Assembly (NCBI GenBank): GCA_016931875.1 | Contig: JAFGDX010000473.1 | Coordinates: forward strand, 1 to 5,082 | Source: Prolixibacteraceae bacterium | GTDB lineage: Bacteria; Bacteroidota; Bacteroidia; Bacteroidales; Prolixibacteraceae | Length of the DNA stretch: 5,082 nt | Reading direction: 5' to 3' | In this document: piece by piece, positions 1-5,082 of the stretch | How positions within the stretch are numbered: position 1 is the first letter of the stretch | Layout of the letters: the number at the start of each line of letters is the position of its first letter | Position numbers and translations under genes: made by a program | The notes under the pieces: generated by a model | Told to the model about the DNA's origin: nothing | What the model saw: only the letters and a program-made list of their open reading frames with translations | Databases searched by the model: none

Positions 1-2184
1 TGCCCCGGTGTATGTTTGCTGAATTTCAAGATTATCAATGGCCCATCCCCAGCCATTTACCGAATTATCGGAAGCAAGACGAAACCTGAAAATGACAACA
101 TCTCCTTCATAAAAATCAGCGTCTTCGGTAATATTAATGGTGTGTTTCATGTACATTTCGCCCCATCCGGCTGCCACCGACATGTTGTTGATAACCGATG
201 ATTGAAAAGCAGAACTCCAATCCGCGCTGATGTGCGAATCGTAACCATCGGTTAGCGGGAGCCAGGTTTTTCCGCCATCTTTACTCCCTTCCACAATCAC
301 ATAATCCCAGAAGTAGGAATTGTGATAATTTGTTCCGGGCTCTCCGGGTTCAACCAGCACAATCTCATCAAATTTTATTAATCCGCCATTTTTAATCACC
401 ACCGGGTATTTTAAAACCGCGTAGTGGTTGTAATTTTCGTTATCCACTTCCGATGTTTGGTATGGATTTACGGTATGCAGGCTCCCATCGGCAAAACCCA
501 CCGGCTTTGAAACCAGAAAATCAGACAGAAGAAAATCGCCGGTGGAAGAATTAAAACTGTTTTGATAAGATGAAACCGGTTCCAGTGCTTCAAAAAATTC
601 AACCTGATAATAGCCCACAGCCGGTTTTGTGCTTTTGTTTTTTAATGCAGTGCCATCTTCGGCTACCAACCGGTATTCAATTCTGCTGGAACTATTCAGA
701 TTATTTACCAGAGGGATTGAACCTGAAAAGAAGTTGTCTCCTCTTCCGCCGTTTAAAGCAAATTCACTTACAACGCCGTTCACCTTCCATTCTACCTTTA
801 CATTTTTAACACTGATGTTATCGGTAACCATTGCCGACAACTCAAATCCGGCAGCATTTTCTGAGATTATTTTCAGCGGGTTGTGACGAATTTCGGGTGG
901 ATAATAATCGGGGCCAACCCTAAAATCGAGTTTCTTTTCGGGTGCGGTTGACGGGAACCTGAAGATTCTGCCATCAGCCGAATTTACTTCAAAATAATAC
1001 TGAACAACGCCCTGAAAAAACCGGAGTGGCATTTCTCCTTCAAATTTTCTGTTTGTTGGGTTGTAAACCAGTTGAACGGTATCGGCAGATGAAAAATAGC
1101 TGGTAGAATAAATGAGGCGAAAACTTGAATTTAGCAGCGGCATATCGGCAACAACGCCGGCCGAAATCAACATATTTTCAACCGGGGTTTCAAAATCTTT
1201 TATTTCATTAAAAACAAATGAAACCGATTCCCAGCCAAGTTCTGACAAAACTTTAAGCGTTTTTTCGCCGGGATAATGAATTGCCTGCCCTTTTTTAATT
1301 TCAACTGACATGAGTTCGTTGCCGACAGCAGTTTCCTTAAAATGATAAATACTGGAGCCCTCCACCCACTGTTCGGGAGCATAAATCCATTCCAGGGTTT
1401 CATGGCTGGCAGTCATTTCCCGCACTTTGTACAGTTTTAACTTGTTGGAAGTAAGCTGGTGATGCAGTTCGGCTGAAGGGCTGTTAAAAAGCGTTTTATC
1501 AGATATTTGCTGATTTAGTTCATTAAAAATATAATAATCGTAAATGCTGGGCAAACTGCTTACATTGTTAAAAAAACCAATTCCGTCGTTGTCTTTCAGA
1601 AAGCCGTAAAATCCCAGCCCGTGGGTAATTTCGTGCAAAACCGCGGTTACAAAATCATACCGGGTATCGGGAGTACTTCCATCGGTTCCGAAATACCAGG
1701 GCATATTTTTATTAAAGGAACAAATGATATCGGGTTCGCCCGGGTTTACTTCTTCACCCACCAGTTTTTCAACCAAAGTAACCGGATAGTAAACATCGGA
1801 AACCATCGCTCCTTCAAAAGTTCTGAAACTTAAAGAGGGACGGCTTTCTGCAACAATGGTGTTGCCCAGTGAGTCCCAGCGCGCCATTATATGAATCGGG
1901 ACCGGTGACGAAAGAATGGTTTCCCAGATGGAAACCGCGTATAGAAATGCCGCCCGGGCACTTTGAGGAAAATCAATAAATGTTACCTCAATATCCGATT
2001 TTTGCCCCGATACTGATTTTAGCTGAACAAAATCAGCGGGCAACGGTGTAAACGATTTTTTTATTTCATCAGAAGCAATATTTATTGCAGCATCCCCTTC
2101 AATCCCCTCCGTGAACAATCGCTTCTGGCCATTTACGCTATTGATTGCAACAAGGTAAATGACAACAAAAATTGCCCATCTCAT
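1..2184 (-). CDS. Secreted modular zinc metallopeptidase, leishmanolysin-like zinc site (C-terminus beyond window)
   Basis: Reading leftwards from 2184 the frame is open for 728 codons to the window edge, so the protein is longer than seen. ATG at 2184 is the first start after an in-frame stop (2212-2214). Residues 1 to about 19 form a signal peptide (hydrophobic run, then VNGQK), so the product is exported. The catalytic motif HEITHGLGF covers residues 184-192: His184 and His188 would bind zinc and Glu185 would be the general base. The classical metzincin third His three residues beyond the Gly is absent. Instead His281 is followed by NELM (Met292), resembling the distant third ligand plus Met-turn of leishmanolysin-type (M8) peptidases. 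Residues 322 to about 530 look like beta-sandwich/Ig-like modules. Residues about 535-725 resemble a MAM or jelly-roll module with an Asp-box (SKDGGKTW, 634-641) and GWGWAIDN near the end. A type IX secretion sorting domain may follow outside the window. Substrate is unknown; the peptidase call is firm by motif, the family assignment less so. Confidence 0.85.
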   Translation of the reverse strand, partial: MRWAIFVVIYLVAINSVNGQKRLFTEGIEGDAAINIASDEIKKSFTPLPADFVQLKSVSGQKSDIEVTFIDFPQSARAAFLYAVSIWETILSSPVPIHIMARWDSLGNTIVAESRPSLSFRTFEGAMVSDVYYPVTLVEKLVGEEVNPGEPDIICSFNKNMPWYFGTDGSTPDTRYDFVTAVLHEITHGLGFYGFLKDNDGIGFFNNVSSLPSIYDYYIFNELNQQISDKTLFNSPSAELHHQLTSNKLKLYKVREMTASHETLEWIYAPEQWVEGSSIYHFKETAVGNELMSVEIKKGQAIHYPGEKTLKVLSELGWESVSFVFNEIKDFETPVENMLISAGVVADMPLLNSSFRLIYSTSYFSSADTVQLVYNPTNRKFEGEMPLRFFQGVVQYYFEVNSADGRIFRFPSTAPEKKLDFRVGPDYYPPEIRHNPLKIISENAAGFELSAMVTDNISVKNVKVEWKVNGVVSEFALNGGRGDNFFSGSIPLVNNLNSSSRIEYRLVAEDGTALKNKSTKPAVGYYQVEFFEALEPVSSYQNSFNSSTGDFLLSDFLVSKPVGFADGSLHTVNPYQTSEVDNENYNHYAVLKYPVVIKNGGLIKFDEIVLVEPGEPGTNYHNSYFWDYVIVEGSKDGGKTWLPLTDGYDSHISADWSSAFQSSVINNMSVAAGWGEMYMKHTINITEDADFYEGDVVIFRFRLASDNSVNGWGWAIDNLEIQQTYTGA

Positions 2185-2325
2185 TTTAAATAATCCTGGA
2201 AAGTTCGTAAATCAAATCACTGGTAAAAGTACTAATTGTCAACCACCTCTGCGGAAAAATTAACTCTTAAAAAAACGGTAACATTTGCTGATTTGGTGGT
2301 AAATACTTTCTGATTCGGGACTGCG

Positions 2326-2333
2326 CAAATTTA
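2326..2333 (-). promoter_or_regulatory. Candidate Bacteroidota -7 promoter element for the metallopeptidase gene
   Basis: On the minus strand this reads TAAATTTG, an exact match to the TAnnTTTG -7 consensus of Bacteroidota primary sigma factors. It would place the transcript start near 2319 and leave a leader of about 135 nt before the ATG at 2184. The -33 element is weak: the nearest useful TTG (in ATTGGTC) lies 24 bp upstream of the -7 element, slightly beyond the usual spacing. An 8-bp match in AT-rich DNA can occur by chance. Confidence 0.35.
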
Positions 2334-2508
2334 CTTTTCAATTGCCTTTTACCCGACCAATACTTCGCGCAAAAGAAGGTGAAAAACTTAAGCGAAATAA
2401 TTGCCTTATGTTCAGATTACTGTTTCCTTCGCCGTTTGTCTTTATTATCCATCCGTTTAAATAATTCCCTGCATTTAAAATAATTCAGGTTTTTTTATAT
2501 TTTTATAC

Positions 2509-2531
2509 GTAAATCGTTCAGGGAGATTTAC
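2509..2531. promoter_or_regulatory. Dyad GTAAATC-N9-GATTTAC, candidate operator or leader hairpin
   Basis: Two perfect 7-bp inverted arms (2509-2515 and 2525-2531) are separated by 9 bp, giving half-site centres 16 bp apart. The dyad sits about 80 bp upstream of the kinase ATG and directly after an AT-rich promoter-like run. This geometry would suit a dimeric DNA-binding protein, with the downstream NarL-type regulator an obvious candidate, or a weak stem in the 5' leader. There is one copy only, and the binding role is inferred. Confidence 0.35.
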
Positions 2532-2610
2532 CATCAACCTGAAAACTACTGTGGGATGCTTAATTAACATTAGAAAGATAAAACCGAAATAAATCTCTTT
2601 TCAAAATTTC

Positions 2611-4128
2611 ATGAAAAAGATACTGGCCATTGACGACAGTGAGATCAATTTAGAATTATTATATCGCATTTTTAAATTGCATTATCCTGAATATTTGTTC
2701 CTGAAGGCAATTTCAGGAAAAGAAGGTATTGAACTGGCAATAAATGAAAAACCTGAAATTATTTTGCTTGATATTATTATGCCGGAAATGAACGGGTATG
2801 AAGTATGCCAGTATTTAAAAAAGGAAATAGCAACACAAAATATCCCCATTATTATGATTTCGGCCCTGGGGCAAAATTCGGAAGAAAGAACCAAAGGCCT
2901 CAATGTTGGCGCCGATGCATTTATTTCAAAACCTTTTAGCCAAAGCGAATTGCGCGCCCAGATTAACGTTGCACTGCGAATTAAAAAAGTGGAAGATTTA
3001 CTTCGGAAGAGAAATGAAAGCCTCGAACTTTTGATAAAAGACCAAACCAACAAATATCTTGAAAGCGAGGAGAGATTTCTGCAGATTTCGGCTCATGCGC
3101 TTGAATTTTACTGGGAAGTGGATTCAAAGGGAATTTTCACCTATGTAAGTCCTGCTGTGCAAAAAATTCTGTTCATCGAACCACACAAAGTTATTGGCGA
3201 GATGCATTATCTCGATTTTTTCCAGGTAAACAACCGGAAAACAAAAAAAAGCAAAATTGAACTCAGCTTCATGGAAAAATCAGCTTTTAACGACTATGAA
3301 GCAGAAATACGTTTAATAAACAAACAGAAAATATGGCTGGCTGTTAGCGGTTTTGCTGTGTTTGACAAAAACAGGAAATTTTACGGTTTCAGAGGGGTAT
3401 GTTATGATATTACGACCCGAAAAAATGCCGAAATTGCTTTGAATAAAAATGTAAGGCAAATAAAAAGTTACCAGAAAAAATTAAAAAAACTCAACACCGA
3501 AATTACACTGGTGGAAGAACGCGAAAGAAGAAGAATTGCTGAAAACCTGCACGATAGTTTGGGGCAAACGCTCTCACTGGCTTTTATAAAACTGTCGTCG
3601 ATAGCTGACGAAAACACCAAACCACATGTAAATAAAATTATTTCAGAAACCTCCTTTCTGCTGGACAAGGCCATCTCTGAATCAAGAATACTCACTTACG
3701 ACCTGAGCCCGCCCATTCTTTACGAGCTGGGATTAATTCCGGCCTTTAAATGGAAACTGGAACAAATAAGCCGGAATAACGGTATAAAAACACAACTGAT
3801 TGGAGAAAATCAGAAAATAAAAATAAAAAAAGAGTTCAACATATTTCTGTATCGGATTGTTAGTGAGCTGTTAACAAACATAATAAAACATGCAAATGCA
3901 AATTTAATAACACTACATATCAATAAAGGAAAAAAATATTACTATATTTCAGTTGAAGATGATGGAGTAGGCTTTAAAAAGCAAAACAGCAAAAAAGCCT
4001 CAAAAGATGGAGGATTCGGGTTACTAAGTATCACCGAACGTTTGGATAGTATTAAGGGACAGTTTAACATTGATTCGGAACCCGGGAAAGGAACAAAAGC
4101 AACCGTTTTAATCCCACTTGAAGAATAA
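2611..4128 (+). CDS. Soluble hybrid sensor histidine kinase (receiver-PAS-HisKA_3-HATPase)
   Basis: This 505-residue NarX/DegS-class kinase phosphorylates itself and then a partner regulator. Residues 1 to about 122 are a receiver domain: acidic pair Asp8/Asp9, phosphoacceptor Asp54 in LLDIIMPEMNG, Ser84 as the switch residue, and Lys107 in SKPFS. A charged helix (about 123-155) leads to a PAS domain (about 153-272) ending in a PAC-like GVCYDITTRKNAE. A second coiled-coil linker (about 273-305) precedes the dimerisation helix, with the phosphorylated histidine His314 in ENLHDSLGQ. The HDxxxQ pattern (Gln319) is linked in this family to phosphatase activity. The ATP-binding domain shows the N box (ELLTNIIKHANA, Asn423), DDGVGF (Asp451) and GGFGLLSITERL. 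There are no transmembrane segments or signal peptide, so it acts in the cytoplasm. ATG 2611 is the first start after an in-frame stop at 2590-2592 and fits the receiver N-terminus. The gene is coupled to the regulator that follows. The PAS ligand cannot be read from the sequence. Confidence 0.95.
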   Translation: MKKILAIDDSEINLELLYRIFKLHYPEYLFLKAISGKEGIELAINEKPEIILLDIIMPEMNGYEVCQYLKKEIATQNIPIIMISALGQNSEERTKGLNVGADAFISKPFSQSELRAQINVALRIKKVEDLLRKRNESLELLIKDQTNKYLESEERFLQISAHALEFYWEVDSKGIFTYVSPAVQKILFIEPHKVIGEMHYLDFFQVNNRKTKKSKIELSFMEKSAFNDYEAEIRLINKQKIWLAVSGFAVFDKNRKFYGFRGVCYDITTRKNAEIALNKNVRQIKSYQKKLKKLNTEITLVEERERRRIAENLHDSLGQTLSLAFIKLSSIADENTKPHVNKIISETSFLLDKAISESRILTYDLSPPILYELGLIPAFKWKLEQISRNNGIKTQLIGENQKIKIKKEFNIFLYRIVSELLTNIIKHANANLITLHINKGKKYYYISVEDDGVGFKKQNSKKASKDGGFGLLSITERLDSIKGQFNIDSEPGKGTKATVLIPLEE

Positions 4129-4133
4129 ACATT

Positions 4134-4778
4134 ATGACAATAAAAGTAGTAATTGCCGATGATCACCAATTATTCAGAGAAGGATTGGTCAACCTGCTGG
4201 CTTCGGCGCCCGATATTGAGGTAATAGCACAAGCCAAAGATGGAAAAGATGCCATGGAAAAAACATTTCAGTTAAAACCCGATGTTGTTTTGATTGATAT
4301 TGGCATGCCCCAAATGAATGGAATTGATGCCACCCGCCAGTTGAAAAAAGAAATGCCTGAAGTAAAAATAATAGCCGTTTCAATGCACTCCGACCGGCAA
4401 TATGTAAAAGGAATACTTGAAGCAGGAGCTGACGGCTACCTTTTGAAAAACTGCACCTATCATCAATTAACTGACGCCATCCAATCGGTCTTTTCAGGTA
4501 AAAAAATACTGAGCGAAGATATTACCGACCTGGTAATAAAAGGGTATCTCGAACCCGCCGAAGTGGAAAACGACGGTTTTGCCGACCTATCGGAACGCGA
4601 AGTGGAAATACTGCAATTGTATGCCGAAGGAAAATCAACCCGTGAAATCTCTGAAAAACTGTTTATCAGCGTAAAAACCGTTGGCACTCACAAACAACAC
4701 ATCTTTGAAAAGTTAAACCTGAAAAACAATGCCGACATCATTAAATTTGCTTTGAGAAAAGGAATGATTCATCTCTAA
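4134..4778 (+). CDS. NarL/FixJ-family response regulator with LuxR-type DNA-binding domain
   Basis: This 214-residue transcription regulator has the usual family length. Residues 1 to about 120 are the receiver: Asp9/Asp10 in IADDHQLFREGL, phosphoacceptor Asp55 in VLIDIGMPQMNG, Ser83 as the switch residue, and Lys105 in GYLLKNC. A linker (about 121-150) leads to the LuxR/GerE helix-turn-helix (about 151-211), with LSEREVEILQLYAEGKS and the recognition-helix region ISVKTVGTHKQHI. All phosphorylation residues are intact. The start lies 5 bp after the kinase stop, which argues for translational coupling and a cognate HisKA_3 kinase/NarL pair. Phosphate from His314 of the kinase to Asp55 here is the expected flow. 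Targets are unknown; autoregulation and control of the divergent peptidase are possible but unproven. ATG 4134 was chosen because the receiver beta-1 strand begins at once. Confidence 0.96.
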   Translation: MTIKVVIADDHQLFREGLVNLLASAPDIEVIAQAKDGKDAMEKTFQLKPDVVLIDIGMPQMNGIDATRQLKKEMPEVKIIAVSMHSDRQYVKGILEAGADGYLLKNCTYHQLTDAIQSVFSGKKILSEDITDLVIKGYLEPAEVENDGFADLSEREVEILQLYAEGKSTREISEKLFISVKTVGTHKQHIFEKLNLKNNADIIKFALRKGMIHL

Positions 4779-4780
4779 CC

Positions 4781-4851
4781 AAAAATCAACTGTCAGTCTA
4801 TTTGAAGCTAAAAATCAGAATATTTGTGTACCAATTTCAGTTTTGATTTTT
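4781..4851 (+). terminator. Weak candidate terminator after the two-component operon
   Basis: AAAAATCAA (4781-4789), just past the regulator stop, can pair with TTGATTTTT (4843-4851). A second similar arm, AAAAATCAG (4810-4818), competes for the same partner with a smaller loop. The pairing is AT-rich and ends in a short T run. The large loop and low GC make this a poor intrinsic terminator, but no better one is seen close to the stop codon. Confidence 0.2.
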
Positions 4852-4865
4852 AACTTTCTATCCCC

Positions 4866-4916
4866 GCATTCCCTTATTTTGGCTTGGTAATTAAGAACGA
4901 AAAATAAGGGAAATGC
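4866..4916. repeat. Interrupted 15-bp inverted repeat, strong potential hairpin
   Basis: The left arm GCATTCCCTTATTTT (4866-4880) is the reverse complement of the right arm AAAATAAGGGAAATGC (4901-4916) apart from one extra base that would bulge. The loop is 20 nt. No T tract follows on either strand, so it does not look like an ordinary terminator. The right arm contains the ATG (4913-4915) of a small reading frame, so folding of the RNA would bury that start. It could be a regulator operator, an RNA stem, or the end of a small mobile element. Confidence 0.6.
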
Positions 4917-5059
4917 ATCTTCAAAAAAAGTATTTGAAAAAAGAAATCAAAATGCTTGCTTTTGATTCTATACATGAAATTAAACAAGAGGAGAAAATGG
5001 ACAAAGTACATCTGAAAGTGGTATTCTTTTTAGGATTTAGCGCTCCGCTAAAATTCTGA
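4913..5059 (+). CDS. Possible small protein of 48 residues, unrecognised
   Basis: From ATG 4913 the frame stays open for 48 codons to TGA 5057-5059. The first 35 residues are rich in Lys and Glu (starting MHLQKKYLKKEIKM) and the tail is hydrophobic (VVFFLGFSAPLKF). I do not recognise a family. An alternative start at 4997 would give 20 residues beginning MDKVHLK and is preceded by AAGAGGAG (4986-4993), an unusually purine-rich, Shine-Dalgarno-like stretch for this phylum but only 3 bp from the ATG. The last codons are formed by the palindrome at 5036-5052, which suggests the frame may be fortuitous or part of a mobile or repeat element rather than a conserved gene. Confidence 0.25.
   Translation: MHLQKKYLKKEIKMLAFDSIHEIKQEEKMDKVHLKVVFFLGFSAPLKF
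5036..5052. repeat. Compact palindrome TTTAGCG-CTC-CGCTAAA
   Basis: A perfect 7-bp stem with a 3-nt loop; flanking bases (AGGA on the left, ATTCT on the right) can extend the pairing imperfectly. Three G:C pairs sit next to the loop, so it would fold well as RNA or single-stranded DNA. There is no T tract, so a terminator role is uncertain. Dispersed REP-type palindromes and the subterminal hairpins recognised by Y1 (IS200/IS605-like) transposases look like this, but one copy cannot establish that. Confidence 0.5.
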
Positions 5060-5082
5060 CAACCAACAAATCAGCAACACAA

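Larger units (their letters stand above)
2185..2610. other. Divergent intergenic region between peptidase and kinase genes
   Basis: This 426-bp AT-rich stretch separates two divergently transcribed genes and must hold both promoters. No convincing gene was found on either strand. It contains the TAAATTTG element on the minus strand, two similar AT-rich blocks (TTTAAATAATTC and TTTAAAATAATTC, about 2456-2485), a T-rich run (2490-2507) with TATATTTT as a poor -7 candidate for the kinase operon, and a 7-bp dyad at 2509-2531. The last 30 bases before the kinase ATG have no Shine-Dalgarno sequence; they are A/T-rich, as is usual for Bacteroidota leaders. Confidence 0.6.
4779..5082. other. Right-end region without a confident gene
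   Basis: These 304 bp follow the response regulator and run to the window edge. They contain a possible AT-rich terminator, an interrupted inverted repeat (4866-4916), a small reading frame (4913-5059) and a compact palindrome (5036-5052). On the minus strand, short open tails enter from the right edge; one ends in ILAER at a stop within the palindrome and another in LSEF just before it. These could be the C-terminus of a convergent gene, but they are too short to judge. No tRNA, CRISPR or recognisable transposase sequence is seen. Confidence 0.5.

Noticed and set aside
16..886. Plus-strand ORFs (16-201, 570-809, 629-886) opposite the peptidase gene
   Set aside because: They overlap the continuous 728-codon minus-strand frame, which has clear domain motifs; their translations show no domain character.
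1200..1403. Minus-strand 67-codon ORF
   Set aside because: It lies in a different frame inside the peptidase gene, with no motif and no independent signal.
1621..1833. Plus-strand 70-codon ORF
   Set aside because: Antisense to the zinc-binding region of the peptidase; an overlap artefact.
2408..2464. 18-codon ORF in the divergent intergenic region
   Set aside because: Very short, no ribosome binding signal, Phe/Pro-rich from T/C-rich DNA; indistinguishable from chance.
2490..2507. T-rich run as an intrinsic terminator
   Set aside because: No GC-rich stem precedes it and no plus-strand gene lies upstream; it fits an AT-rich promoter region better.
2682..3695. Minus-strand ORFs 2682-3053 and 3468-3695
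   Set aside because: Antisense to conserved receiver and HisKA_3 motifs of the kinase; Ser/Phe/Ile-rich translations typical of shadows.
3942..4687. Minus-strand ORFs 3942-4169, 4189-4383 and 4463-4687
   Set aside because: Antisense to the kinase ATPase domain and the response regulator, whose coding status is certain.
4779..5082. CRISPR array, tRNA or complete insertion sequence
   Set aside because: No regularly spaced repeats, no tRNA cloverleaf, and no transposase reading frame or flanking target duplication is visible.

Overview
The window looks like part of a Bacteroidota chromosome. Genus cannot be set from it; a Marinilabiliales or Prolixibacteraceae relative is only a guess. The base composition is AT-rich, the two large genes have no Shine-Dalgarno sequence, and a good match to the Bacteroidota -7 element (TAnnTTTG) lies upstream of the first gene. 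The leftmost gene encodes a large modular secreted protein of a style common in this phylum.

Layout. Positions 1-2184 (minus strand) carry the first 728 codons of a secreted zinc metallopeptidase; the gene is open at the left edge of the window. It has a signal peptide, an HExxHGLGF zinc site with a probable distant third histidine and a Met-turn-like NELM (a leishmanolysin-like layout), and then beta-rich modules ending in a jelly-roll-like region with one Asp-box. Positions 2185-2610 are a divergent intergenic region of 426 bp. It holds a candidate promoter for the peptidase and a 7-9-7 dyad upstream of the kinase. Positions 2611-4128 (plus) encode a soluble hybrid histidine kinase with receiver, PAS, HisKA_3 and HATPase domains. 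Positions 4134-4778 (plus) encode a NarL/FixJ-type response regulator, 5 bp after the kinase stop. Positions 4779-5082 hold no confident gene, but contain a long interrupted inverted repeat, a 48-codon reading frame whose ATG lies in that repeat, and a tight 7-bp-stem palindrome.

How the genes work together. The kinase and regulator are almost certainly co-transcribed and form a cognate pair: the kinase would autophosphorylate on His314 and pass phosphate to Asp55 of the regulator. The kinase has no membrane segment, so its input must be cytoplasmic, through the PAS domain and/or its N-terminal receiver, whose own phosphodonor is not in this window. The divergent peptidase could be a target of the pair, but only the shared intergenic region suggests this.

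No clearly new system is visible. The points most worth checking are the unassigned peptidase architecture, the receiver-first kinase wiring, and the hairpin, small ORF and palindrome cluster at the right end.
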